A stretch of 45,103 nt of DNA from Nanobdellota archaeon. GTDB taxonomy: Archaea > Nanobdellota > Nanobdellia > Pacearchaeales > GW2011-AR1. The stretch is from the NCBI GenBank assembly GCA_030647965.1, contig JAUSIT010000034.1:1-45103 (forward strand), written 5' to 3'. The notes beneath the pieces were generated by a model that made no database searches, was not told the origin of the DNA, and was given only the letters and a program-made list of their open reading frames with translations. Made by a program: the position numbers and the translations under genes. Shown in pieces: positions 31,644 to 39,457 of the stretch (positions are counted from its first letter, which is position 1; each line of letters begins with the position of its first letter).

Positions 31644-31719
31644 AGCGGGATGGAGCAGACTGGTTAGCTCGCGAGGCCCATAACCTCGAGGTCGTGTGGT
31701 TCAAATCCCACTCCCGCTA
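31644..31719 (+). tRNA. trnfM: Initiator tRNA-Met (CAT)
   Basis: The acceptor AGCGGGA/TCCCGCT has the A1-T72 pair typical of archaeal initiator tRNAs, with discriminator A. Anticodon stem CGAGG/CCTCG closes CC-CAT-AA. The T arm is TGTGG-TTCAAAT-CCCAC (one G-C bounded helix with a G-T-free stem). No intron and no encoded CCA. No tRNA-end repeats follow it. Confidence 0.92.
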
Positions 31720-31729
31720 TTAACTTAAG

Positions 31730-32368
31730 ATGGAAAACACTCAACAACCAAAACAAAAAGAGAAAGTAAGAGAAAAAGTAAAAAGGGCAAGAGAAAATGT
31801 AAAAAGAGTAAGTAAAGAAGTCACTCAAGGAGTTAAAAAAGAAATAAAAGAAGATTTTTTTAATGTACCAAATACATTAACACTATCAAGATTATTTTTT
31901 GCATTTATAGCAGTATACTTATTATTTTCAGGCTATTCTAGAATTTTAGTTGCAGTTATATTTTCAATTGCTGCAATAACAGATTTTTTTGATGGATACT
32001 TGGCAAGAAAATTAAAACAAACAACGTCTATAGGTGCAAGACTTGATCAAGTAATAGATAGAATTTTTACAGCAATAGTTGTTTTTGCTTTGCTTTTCTA
32101 TTTTATAAAATTTAATATGAATGGGATAATGTTACTAGCACTAGTCTCTTCAAGAGAAATTATAGGATTACCTGGTTTTATAATAAGAATAATAAAAAAT
32201 AAAGATGCTTACAAAGTAAAATATGTAGGAAAAATAACTACTTTAGTTCAATCATTTGCCCTTGCATTTATAATTGCAGGATTTAGTTTTAGTGTTTATT
32301 TTGCAATTGCAACTTGCATTGTTGGAATTTTATCAGGATTTGATTATCTAAAAGATTCACTAAACTAA
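31730..32368 (+). CDS. CDP-alcohol phosphatidyltransferase
   Basis: This 212-residue integral membrane enzyme has the family motif DGx2ARx8Gx3Dx3D, seen as DGYLAR (in DFFDGYLARKLKQTTSIGAR) and GARLDQVIDR. About six membrane helices follow a 45-residue basic N-terminal extension (KEKVREKVKRARENVKRVSK), which is unusual and may lie on the membrane surface. It joins an alcohol head group to a CDP-activated archaeal lipid; the head group cannot be told. It starts 11 bp after tRNA-Met. Confidence 0.88.
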   Translation: MENTQQPKQKEKVREKVKRARENVKRVSKEVTQGVKKEIKEDFFNVPNTLTLSRLFFAFIAVYLLFSGYSRILVAVIFSIAAITDFFDGYLARKLKQTTSIGARLDQVIDRIFTAIVVFALLFYFIKFNMNGIMLLALVSSREIIGLPGFIIRIIKNKDAYKVKYVGKITTLVQSFALAFIIAGFSFSVYFAIATCIVGILSGFDYLKDSLN

Positions 32369-32391
32369 AAAGAATAATAAAAAAGGTAAAA

Positions 32392-32625
32392 ATGTCAGGA
32401 CCCGGACCAGGAAAAATTAAGTTAGGAAAAGCAGATGTTTATTTACACATAAAAGGAAAATCAGGAGCAACAGTAACTCATTTAGACATTGAATTAAACA
32501 AATTAAATAAAATAATAAAATCAGGTGAAAGCACTTATGTTGGTGGAAAAAATGGCGGAATTTTTATAGGCTTAAAAAAAGAAATGATAAAAAAAGCTGA
32601 AAAAAGTTTTTCTAAGAAAAAATAA
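32392..32625 (+). CDS. Small basic protein following the phosphatidyltransferase
   Basis: This 77-residue protein begins MSGPGPGKIKLGKADVYLHI, is rich in Gly and Lys, with beta-like segments (ATVTHLDIELNKLNKIIKSG, GGKNGGIFIGL) and a lysine-rich end. The compact alternation of Gly and hydrophobic residues suggests a small beta domain, possibly nucleic-acid binding. It is 23 bp after the previous gene, with AAAAAGGTAAAA upstream of the ATG as ribosome binding site. No family is recognised. Confidence 0.55.
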   Translation: MSGPGPGKIKLGKADVYLHIKGKSGATVTHLDIELNKLNKIIKSGESTYVGGKNGGIFIGLKKEMIKKAEKSFSKKK

Positions 32626-32706
32626 GATTTATTCAAACATCCTACTTTTAGTTCTTGGAGGAATATTGCCTGTTCTTGGTGTTTATTGATTAAATATTCC
32701 TTTAAT

Positions 32707-33213
32707 TTATTCTTCAATTATTTCTTTTGTTTGGGATAATATTTTTTGAGACAATTCCAAAAGCTCTTTGTATAAATTCTCGTTAAGGGAAAGTTTTGTT
32801 CCATATTGATATTCTTCTCTTATTTCAGTGCTTGTTGATGTTTCTTTTTGAATCTCAAGTGAAGAAATTTTATCTAATAATTTTTTATCTAAACTTATTT
32901 TCTTGTCTTCAATCAAACTTTCTATTAATGCAAATGTGCATTCTTGATTTCCAGATTCATATCCAAATTTAGCTGCAATTGCAAGAAGACATTGATACAT
33001 AGAATAGAAAAATGCACTTGCAGACCAGTCAGAATAGCCAATTTTTGAAAAGTCTATTCCTCCTTTTAAGTTATGTTCTGCTTTTTTAATATGTTCTAAA
33101 GCTTGATTTCTGTCTGGCTTTACTATCACAAGACCTCTAGGTTTTTCATTATTTTTCAGTTCTTTTTCTGCTTTTTGCAAGCACCAACTTAATTTATTTT
33201 TTGCAGGGCTCAT
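32707..33213 (-). CDS. HEPN-domain protein of a second MNT/HEPN module
   Basis: This 168-residue helical protein has the HEPN core SASAFFYSMYQCLLAIAAKF in the middle and a later basic/aromatic segment STSTEIREEYQYGTKLS (R-x4-Y). Layout and gene order match the module at 10756-11926, but the sequences differ, so they are not recent duplicates. It overlaps the MNT gene by 4 bp (ATGA). In such systems the HEPN protein is the toxin and is inhibited by the partner. Confidence 0.72.
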   Translation of the reverse strand: MSPAKNKLSWCLQKAEKELKNNEKPRGLVIVKPDRNQALEHIKKAEHNLKGGIDFSKIGYSDWSASAFFYSMYQCLLAIAAKFGYESGNQECTFALIESLIEDKKISLDKKLLDKISSLEIQKETSTSTEIREEYQYGTKLSLNENLYKELLELSQKILSQTKEIIEE

Positions 33214-33791
33214 TGTAAAACTCCTAAAATATTTTCTTCACCAGAAATAATTATTCCTTTCACAGCATTTAATACAACTTTATTTCTTTCATCTATATGT
33301 TTTTTTAAATCGTCCATTGTTTGATATATTGGATGAATTTTTTTATCATTAAGTAAATTTATGCTTTCAATTTCTTTTTTAACTTTTTCAAAATTTTTCT
33401 TATTTACTATAATTAAAGTATCTATGTCTCCTGCATCTTTCTCTTTTTTTAATACTGAACCAAACAAGATAATTGTATCTGCAATTTTCATTTTTTCAAG
33501 TTCTCTAATCCATCTTTTTACATAAGGAGAAGACTCTTCTACTTCTTTTTTTAAAAGGAATTTAATATATTGCTTGGCATAGTCATTTTTAAAATTAATT
33601 TTGTAAATATTTGCTCTTCCAATTTTTCTAGATAAAAGTATACCTTCTTTTTCTAGATTCTTTGCTATCTTCAGAGCTCCCATAGAGCTAATCCCAATAA
33701 GTGGGGATATATTATTTGCATTATATTCTATTTCAGGACTTTTCAAAATAGTCAGAATAAAAAGCATTTTATTATCTTTTTTGTTTTTCAT
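33210..33791 (-). CDS. wHTH-nucleotidyltransferase (MNT) antitoxin of the second module
   Basis: This protein has 193 residues. The N-terminal winged helix (LFILTILKSPEIEYNANNIS, then ALKIAKNLEKEGILLSRK) precedes an MNT domain with DTIILFGSVLKKEKDAGDID and TLIIV. The catalytic GS...DxD residues are in place. Two tandem palindromic operators lie directly upstream (33802-33837) and overlap the TATA boxes, which fits autorepression. Confidence 0.8.
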   Translation of the reverse strand: MKNKKDNKMLFILTILKSPEIEYNANNISPLIGISSMGALKIAKNLEKEGILLSRKIGRANIYKINFKNDYAKQYIKFLLKKEVEESSPYVKRWIRELEKMKIADTIILFGSVLKKEKDAGDIDTLIIVNKKNFEKVKKEIESINLLNDKKIHPIYQTMDDLKKHIDERNKVVLNAVKGIIISGEENILGVLQ

Positions 33792-33801
33792 GTTCCTAAT
33801 G

Positions 33802-33837
33802 TAAACTTATAGTTTATATAACTAAACTTATAGTTTA
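33802..33837. promoter_or_regulatory. Two tandem palindromic operators of the second MNT/HEPN module
   Basis: TAAACT-TAT-AGTTTA occurs twice (33802-33816 and 33823-33837), 21 bp apart, i.e. two helical turns, so dimers would bind the same face of the DNA. Each is overlapped by a TATA-like sequence on the minus strand (TATATAAAC). Confidence 0.65.
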
Positions 33838-33914
33838 TATATGTTTCTGTTAAGTAATTCACACAAAAATATTATGGACTATAAATGTTCTTCAAAAGAT
33901 TCAGATATGCTGGC

Positions 33915-34300
33915 CATGATTCGAACCTTTCGAATCTTAGAATATAAATGAGGGGAAGAGCACACAACAATTTTCTTTGAAAATTCTTGGTGACTTCGGT
34001 TCTTGCGAATTGCAGTGCACACAACAATTTTTTCTCAAAAATTCTTGGTGGCTCCAATTCTTGCGAATTGAAGCATTCGAACCTTTCGAATCTTAGAATA
34101 TAAATGAGGGGAAGAGCTCATGACAATTTCTTCGAAATTCTCAGATCCTCCAATTCTTACGAATTGAAGTGATTCGAACCTTTCAAATCTTAGAATATAA
34201 ATGAGGGGAAGAGCACACAACAATTTTCTTTGAAAATTCTTGGTGACTCCAATTCTTACGAATTGAAGTGATTCGAACCTTTCAAATCTTAGAATATAAA
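33915..34300 (-). repeat. Array of hairpin units downstream of tRNA-Leu with three extra copies of the tRNA 3' end
   Basis: CTCTTCCCCTCA (minus strand), the last 12 nt of tRNA-Leu, recurs at 34202-34213, 34105-34116 and 33949-33960; spacing is 99, 97 and 156 bp. Each unit (minus strand) contains TTTATATTCTAAG, GATTCGAA/TTCGAATC, ACTTCAATTC/GAATTGGAGT and an AATTTTC/GAAAATT hairpin. The 156-bp unit carries the last two hairpins twice. Confidence 0.85.
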
Positions 34301-34495
34301 TGAGGGGAAGAGGATTCGAACCCCTGTAAGCACTAAGCTACAGGATTTCTTATGTCTCCTCGAAAGGAGGTTGATTGTCACAAAAAATTTGCTTTTATAT
34401 TCTTTTCGTTCTATTCTAAAAGCGAATTTTTTGAAGGAACCTTGGTTCCTTACATAACTTAAGTCCTGCCCGTTTGGCCACTCCGGCACCCCCTC
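34301..34495 (-). tRNA. trnL: tRNA-Leu (TAA) with a 111-nt intron
   Basis: Acceptor GAGGGGG/TCCCCTC, discriminator A, a long variable arm (AGC-TTAGT-GCT), T arm AGGGG-TTCGAAT-CCTCT. Anticodon stem CAGGA/TCCTG closes CT-TAA-G, with the intron at 34347-34457 just after position 37. The intron contains three hairpins: AAGGAACC/GGTTCCTT, CAAAAAATT..GCTTTT facing AAAAGC..AATTTTTTG, and CCTCC/GGAGG. Confidence 0.92.
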
Positions 34496-34521
34496 AGATA
34501 AATATGTTAAAAAAAGCTAAT

Positions 34522-36084
34522 TTAAAAAGATTTGTTTAAAAAATTTTCAAGGTATTTTAGCCGATTACAAGCATCAATATAAGCTTCTATAGCACTTTTG
34601 ACAGAATCTGTATTTTCACTTCGTCCAATTACTTTCCACCCATTTTTCTGTAATTTTAATTGAGTAAAGCCCATTGCATCAGAACCCTTGCCTTTAGAAA
34701 CTACTTTAAAATCAATAAGCTCATAATTATTTTGAACAAGACTTTTAATAGCATTTATTGCAGCATCAACCTGCCCGTTTCCTTCTGCATAACTTGTTTT
34801 TATTTCATTATCTATTTTAAGTTCAATTGTAACTTTCAAAATTTCATTAATAACTGGATGATAAGAAATTAATTTATAGTGTTTTGGAATTTCCTCGCCA
34901 TTATTTATTGCCCTTACAATATCTGCATCATCAATTTCTTTTAATTTATCTGCAATAGAAAAAAAAGTCTTTGCAGCTTTTTCAAAGTCATCATCATTTA
35001 ATTTAATCCCCAAGGATTCATATTTTGCTTTTAATGCTCTTCGTCCAGAACGAGGTCCAAAAGTAATAATGCTTTCAACACCAAAATCCACAGGATCCAT
35101 TATTTCATAAGTTTTTGAATCTTTTATAATTCCTGACTGATGTATTCCTGCTTCATGAGCAAATGCATTTTTTCCAACAACAGATTTATTTGGAGAAGGC
35201 TCAATTCCAGTATATTTACTTACTAATCTACTGGTTTCTCCAATTAATTTAGTATTTATATTTGTCTCTGCAATTTTTCTAGTTTTTAAAATTGCAATAA
35301 CTTCTTCTAAAGAAGTATTACCTGCTCTTTCTCCAATTCCATTTATTGTAACTTCAATTTGTCTTGCACCTGCCCTTATTTCTTCAATTGTTGTTGCACT
35401 AGCCATTCCAAAATCATTATGATTATGAACAGAAAAAATTGCATTAAATCCTTTTTCCCTTATTTTCTTAATTACATAACTAACTTTTTCATAAGCTTCA
35501 TTAGGCAAAAGCCAGCCAACAGTATCTGGCAAATTAATTGTTGTTGCTCCTGCTTTAATTACTTCACAAACAATATCAACAATATAATCACTATCACTTC
35601 TTCCAAAATCCTCACATGAAAATTCAATATCATTTGTATAATGTTTTGCTTTTTTTATTGAATTTACTGCCTGTTCAATAACCCAATTTCTATCTTTTCC
35701 AAATTTTCCCTGAATATGAATATCACTTGTTCCAATAAAAAGATGAATTCTTTTTTTATATGCAGGCTCTAAAGACTTTCCAGCAGCTTCAATATCAGAA
35801 TCAATTGTTCTAGCCAAAGAACAAATAATCGGTCCATCTTTAGTTCCAACTTTTTCTGCAATTGTTTTAATTGCTTCAAAATCTCCAGGAGACGATGCTG
35901 CAAATCCTGCTTCAATAATATCAACACCCAATTTAGCAAGTTGTTTTGCAATTTCTAATTTCTCTTCAGGAAACATATGAAAGCCAGATGCCTGCTCTCC
36001 ATCTCGCAAGGTAGTATCAAATACAATTATCTTTTCTTTTCCTTCTAGTTCATTATTATCAAAAGCAGTATTATCATTTATCAT
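34522..36084 (-). CDS. leuA: 2-isopropylmalate synthase (LeuA), DRE-TIM family
   Basis: This 520-residue enzyme condenses acetyl-CoA with 2-oxoisovalerate, the first step of leucine synthesis. Seen: VFDTTLRDGEQASGFHMFPE (DTTLRDGEQ), catalytic SCEDFGRSD, the metal-binding VHNHNDFGMASATTIEEIRA, GERAGNTSLEEVIAI, FAHEAGIHQSGIIKD, and a C-terminal LeuA dimer/regulatory domain (about residues 390-510, YAEGNGQVDAAINAI). No other leucine genes lie in this window. Homocitrate or citramalate synthase are relatives, but length and the C-terminal domain favour LeuA. The gene lies just downstream of tRNA-Leu, in the same direction. Confidence 0.85.
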   Translation of the reverse strand: MINDNTAFDNNELEGKEKIIVFDTTLRDGEQASGFHMFPEEKLEIAKQLAKLGVDIIEAGFAASSPGDFEAIKTIAEKVGTKDGPIICSLARTIDSDIEAAGKSLEPAYKKRIHLFIGTSDIHIQGKFGKDRNWVIEQAVNSIKKAKHYTNDIEFSCEDFGRSDSDYIVDIVCEVIKAGATTINLPDTVGWLLPNEAYEKVSYVIKKIREKGFNAIFSVHNHNDFGMASATTIEEIRAGARQIEVTINGIGERAGNTSLEEVIAILKTRKIAETNINTKLIGETSRLVSKYTGIEPSPNKSVVGKNAFAHEAGIHQSGIIKDSKTYEIMDPVDFGVESIITFGPRSGRRALKAKYESLGIKLNDDDFEKAAKTFFSIADKLKEIDDADIVRAINNGEEIPKHYKLISYHPVINEILKVTIELKIDNEIKTSYAEGNGQVDAAINAIKSLVQNNYELIDFKVVSKGKGSDAMGFTQLKLQKNGWKVIGRSENTDSVKSAIEAYIDACNRLKYLENFLNKSF

Positions 36085-36237
36085 ATTATGTAAAATTCTT
36101 GGATTAGTTTAAAAAACTAATCACAAGTCTAAGAGAAGCAGTCCTAAAAGAGTATTTAATTTTAAATTATTAATTGTCATAAAATAAGAATACTTATCGG
36201 ATTTTTAAAGGTTTTGAATTTATTTTAATCAAGATTT

Positions 36238-36430
36238 ACTAATTATTGTACTTCAAAAGATTTTGCTCTTCTATCTTGCGTACCCATTGCAAGAGCGAAA
36301 TCTTTTCGTTAAGATATTAAGTCGCCTATCGGCTCCTAACGATTTATTAACAAATAATAATTGTCGCCAGACAATTCCATTAATTTTTGCTAAAAGCAAA
36401 CTATCGCAACGCAGTTGCATACTAAGTTTT
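36238..36430 (-). repeat. Family 1 repeat, full copy, minus orientation, nested hairpin near its right end
   Basis: On the minus strand: ATGCAACTGCGTTGCGATAG, TTTGC-TTTTA-GCAAA (arm 1), GGAATTGTCTGGCGACAATT (arm 2), GGAGCCGATAGGCGACTTAA, ATCTTAACG, then the nested hairpin (36255-36306), then AAGTACAATAATTAG. The GGAGCCG-TAGGCGACTT junction, which holds the nested hairpin in other copies, is empty here. Confidence 0.75.
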
Positions 36431-36436
36431 ATAAAA

Positions 36437-36619
36437 TTACTTCCCCGTCTTTTTCTCAACTTCTTCTTTTAATTTATCCCTGAATTTCTTCTGACACAAA
36501 GAGCAAACATAAACTTTTTCATTTTTATCCTTATTTTTTATCTTTATAATAGTCCCAGTAGTTTTATCTAAAAAAGTTTCAGATATTTCATCATTGCATA
36601 AACAACATTTTTCCGTCAT
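36437..36619 (-). CDS. Small zinc-ribbon protein
   Basis: This 60-residue protein has CCLC near the N terminus and CSLC near residue 42 (VYVCSLCQKKFRDKLKEE), two knuckles that can bind one zinc. It is basic and ends in a lysine-rich helix. It may bind nucleic acid or protein; no family is named. Confidence 0.6.
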   Translation of the reverse strand: MTEKCCLCNDEISETFLDKTTGTIIKIKNKDKNEKVYVCSLCQKKFRDKLKEEVEKKTGK

Positions 36620-36745
36620 AAAATAACTAAAATAACCCTATTTTAATACTTTTCTTTATATGTTTTTACAACTAAATATTTAAAAACCTAAAAATTAATT
36701 AAATTTTAGTTTAAAAAAATTTAAAAAAAGAAGGTAAAATAAAAA

Positions 36746-37033
36746 ATGGGCTCGTGCTTGGATTTAAGAAAATATCAAGATGCAGATGCAGTAGAAAGTG
36801 CATTTGCAAAGATAGTTTCTGGAAAATCAGGTTATAAACCAGTAATTGAAAGAAGAATTGATCCTGTAAAATGCGATAAATGCGGAAAGCTAATTGAAGG
36901 CACTGAAAAATTCTGCCCAGACTGCGGGAATCCCATAAAAAGAAAACCTACTTCTACAAAATGCAAAAAATGCAATAACTTCTATAATGACGAAGATACC
37001 TTTTGTTCAGAATGCGGAACAAAACGGGAATAA
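36746..37033 (+). CDS. Double zinc-ribbon protein
   Basis: This 95-residue protein has a 40-residue N terminus (GSCLDLRKYQDADAVESAFA) followed by two CxxC...CxxC ribbons: KCDKCGK ... FCPDCGNP, then KCKKCNN ... FCSECGTK. This is the zinc-ribbon pair often used as a docking or nucleic-acid-binding module in archaeal small proteins. An AAGGT sequence 13-17 bp before the ATG may act as ribosome binding site. Function is unknown. Confidence 0.7.
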   Translation: MGSCLDLRKYQDADAVESAFAKIVSGKSGYKPVIERRIDPVKCDKCGKLIEGTEKFCPDCGNPIKRKPTSTKCKKCNNFYNDEDTFCSECGTKRE

Positions 37034-37044
37034 ATCTTACTTCT

Positions 37045-37210
37045 AAAAGCATTTTGCACTTCGTTCTTATATTAAGTTGCTAGCTCTGAATGATTTATTA
37101 AAAATAAACTATTATCTTATTTTAGAACAGTATTAATTATTCGTAATTTCCGCTAGGAAATTCCATTAATCCTGCAGCAGCATATTTTGTCCAAAGGACT
37201 TCCTAATTAA
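37045..37210 (-). repeat. Family 1 repeat without nested hairpin (empty-site copy), minus orientation
   Basis: On the minus strand: ATTAATGGAATTTCCTAGCG, GAAATTACGAATAATTAA (arm 2 and linker), AATAAATCATTCAGAGCTAG, CAACTTAATATAAGAACGAA and GTGCAAAATG. Both sites used by the nested hairpin in other copies (after GGAGnCG and after TTAACG) are empty. Confidence 0.6.
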
Positions 37211-37240
37211 CTTTATAATATTGATTTCTTAGTAAAATAC

Positions 37241-38968
37241 ATGAGAATAGCAACAATTCAAAAGGAAAAATGCAAGCCAGAAATGTGCAATAACTTATGT
37301 GCTAAAATCTGCCCTGTAAATAAAAAAGACAAAGAATGCATTATAGTAAAAGAAAAGGCAGAAATAGATGAAGAATTATGCATTGGATGTGCAATCTGTC
37401 AAAATAGATGTCCTTTTGAAGCGATTGATATCATTAATCTGCCCTCAGTTGATAAAAAAAATCTAGTTTATAGATATGGAAAAAATGGCTTTGCCTTGTA
37501 TAATCTTCCAGTTCCAAAAGAAAATGCAGTCCTAGGCTTACTAGGAAGAAATGGCATAGGAAAATCAACAGCCGGTGAAATTTTATCTGGAAAGAAAAAA
37601 ATAAATTTTGGACAAGAAGAAGCGAGTGATAAAGAAATAAAAAGTTTTTTTCAAGGAACAGAATCATTAAGATATTTTGACTCTCTCAAAAATAAAAAAA
37701 TAGCTTACAAACCACAAAACCTTTCATTTCTCTCTGTTGATTTAAGTGCAATAGAACTATTAAAAAAAAGAGGAACTGAAAAAAGAATAAAAGAACTTGC
37801 AAAAAGATTAAATGTGGAATATATTCTGGAAAATAAATTAAACAAGCTTTCAGGAGGAGAGCTTCAAAAAATAGCAATTATTGCTGCAACACTTTCTGAA
37901 GCAGATTTATATTTTTTTGATGAACCATTAGCCTATTTAGATATTTCAGAAAGATTAAGGGTAAGTGATTATATTAAAGAAATTGCAGCAGGAAAAACAG
38001 TTATTGTTGTTGAACATGATTTATTAATTTTAGATTATTTAACAGAATACTTAAATATTTTTTATGGACAACAAGGTTGTTTTGGTTTTGTTTCAGGAGT
38101 TAAATCAAGCAAATATGGAATTAATTCTTATTTAGCCGGATTTTTAAAAGAAGAAAATTTAAAAATAAGGGACAAAGCCCTAAATTTTAATTTTGCAAAA
38201 AACAAAACAACATTTGGCAAAAAAATTGCAGAATGGCCTGATTTTAACAAAAAATTTGAAAAATTCAGTCTAGAAGTAAAATCAGGAGAAATAAATCAAA
38301 ATAATGTTATTGGAATTCTTGGAAAAAATGGAACAGGAAAAACAACATTTGTAAAATGCCTCGCAGGATTAGAAGAAATTGAAATTCAAGGGAAAAAGAA
38401 AAAATTAGATTTAAAGTTAGATATATCATACAAACCTCAATATTTATTTACAGATTCAGAAGAACTTGTCTCAGATGTAATTAGAAAAGAAAAAATTGAT
38501 AAAAAAATTGCATCCACCTTTAATCTTGAAGTTTTGCATTTAAAAAAAATAAAAGAACTTTCAGGGGGAGAGCTTCAAAGATTTTCAATTGCAAGATGTT
38601 TATCAAAACCAGCAGATATTTATCTAATTGATGAACCTTCTGCATACTTGGATGTTGAAGAAAGAATTTCAGTTGCAAGAGCAATAAAAGATTTAATGGT
38701 TGAAAAAGAAAAAACAGCATTTGTTGTTGACCATGATTTACTTTTAATTTCATATCTAGCAGATTCAATACTTGTTTTTACAGGAGAATCAGGAAAGCAT
38801 GGAAAAAGTTCAGAAATACTAGGATTTGAACAAGGTATAAGTCAATTGCTAAAAGAATTAAATATAACCCTAAGAAAAGATAAAGAATCAGGAAGACCCA
38901 GAATAAATAATAAAGATTCTGTTCTAGATAGAGAACAAAAAAGAGAAAATAAATGGGCAATGTTTTAA
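37241..38968 (+). CDS. abce1: Ribosome recycling ATPase ABCE1 (Rli1)
   Basis: This protein has 575 residues. The N-terminal Fe-S domain carries two clusters (CKPEMCNNLCAKICPV and CIGCAICQNRCPFEAIDI). NBD1 has Walker A GRNGIGKST, signature LSGGELQKIAI and Walker B YFFDEPLAYLD; NBD2 has GKNGTGKTT, LSGGELQRFSI and YLIDEPSAYLD. The hinge region is present. It splits ribosomes after termination together with aPelota/aRF1. A TATA-like CTTTATAATA about 30 bp before the ATG suggests a leaderless transcript. Sequence looks complete and normal. Confidence 0.97.
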   Translation: MRIATIQKEKCKPEMCNNLCAKICPVNKKDKECIIVKEKAEIDEELCIGCAICQNRCPFEAIDIINLPSVDKKNLVYRYGKNGFALYNLPVPKENAVLGLLGRNGIGKSTAGEILSGKKKINFGQEEASDKEIKSFFQGTESLRYFDSLKNKKIAYKPQNLSFLSVDLSAIELLKKRGTEKRIKELAKRLNVEYILENKLNKLSGGELQKIAIIAATLSEADLYFFDEPLAYLDISERLRVSDYIKEIAAGKTVIVVEHDLLILDYLTEYLNIFYGQQGCFGFVSGVKSSKYGINSYLAGFLKEENLKIRDKALNFNFAKNKTTFGKKIAEWPDFNKKFEKFSLEVKSGEINQNNVIGILGKNGTGKTTFVKCLAGLEEIEIQGKKKKLDLKLDISYKPQYLFTDSEELVSDVIRKEKIDKKIASTFNLEVLHLKKIKELSGGELQRFSIARCLSKPADIYLIDEPSAYLDVEERISVARAIKDLMVEKEKTAFVVDHDLLLISYLADSILVFTGESGKHGKSSEILGFEQGISQLLKELNITLRKDKESGRPRINNKDSVLDREQKRENKWAMF

Positions 38969-39021
38969 AATATATACCCTAACATAATAATCCTTAAAAA
39001 CTTCTTTTAAGTTATTTAATT

Positions 39022-39270
39022 ATGGCAAACACAAAAGAAAAATTAGAAACTCTTGATTGCCCTGTAATAGAAGGTGGAGTGATTACTCAAAGACCAAATA
39101 CATTTTCTACTAAAGGTGGGTTTTGGGATGATTGCAATCAAGCAGTATATGATCTTAGTACCCCTTATCTTGACAGAGATGAACATAAAGCTACAATTAA
39201 TGGCAAAACATATCTTGAATGCCGCATAATAACTGATCAATATTGCAAAAAAAGGTCAGTAAGAGAGTAA
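39022..39270 (+). CDS. Small cytosolic protein, unrecognised
   Basis: This 82-residue protein begins MANTKEKLETLDCPVIEGGV and contains STKGGFWDDCNQAVYDLSTP and NGKTYLECRIITDQYCKKR. Four cysteines are spread over the chain without a CxxC pair. It may be a small alpha/beta fold; no family is recognised. A TATA-like TTTAAGTTATTTAA lies 14-25 bp upstream. Confidence 0.5.
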   Translation: MANTKEKLETLDCPVIEGGVITQRPNTFSTKGGFWDDCNQAVYDLSTPYLDRDEHKATINGKTYLECRIITDQYCKKRSVRE

Positions 39271-39389
39271 TATTTTAATAAAATTTTAATAAAATTCTAA
39301 TCAATCTCTAAAGGTTCAATATTAACCTTATTTCTTAGTTCATTATCAAAAAATTCTTGATACAACGCACTAAATATTTAATTTGTTAG

Positions 39390-39457
39390 AATTTTAGGAT
39401 GTTCAGAAATGCAACACATTAAATTAGGTGATTTTAACTGCATTTCTGACATAATGA
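39390..39457. repeat. Dispersed 60-bp hairpin element, copy 2
   Basis: TTTTAGGATGTTCAGAAATG ... GCATTTCTGACATAATG matches the copy at 4317-4379 in both arms and flanks; the middle differs. It overlaps the 3' end of the 39424 gene, whose last codons (YVRNAVKIT) are written by the right arm. Confidence 0.55.

Noticed and set aside
32630-32690. Short hydrophobic frame (ILLLVLGGILPVLGVY)
   Set aside because: No ATG, GTG or TTG start lies in frame after the upstream stop with a plausible ribosome binding site; it may be chance or a remnant.
33915-34300. CRISPR array
   Set aside because: The repeats contain tRNA 3' ends and hairpins, vary in spacing (97-156 bp), have no unique spacers of regular length, and no cas genes are near.
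33872-34489. Three short minus-strand open frames (about 60 residues each) with similar peptides
   Set aside because: They lie wholly in the tRNA-Leu gene and its hairpin array; the similar peptides come from the DNA repeat, not from protein conservation.
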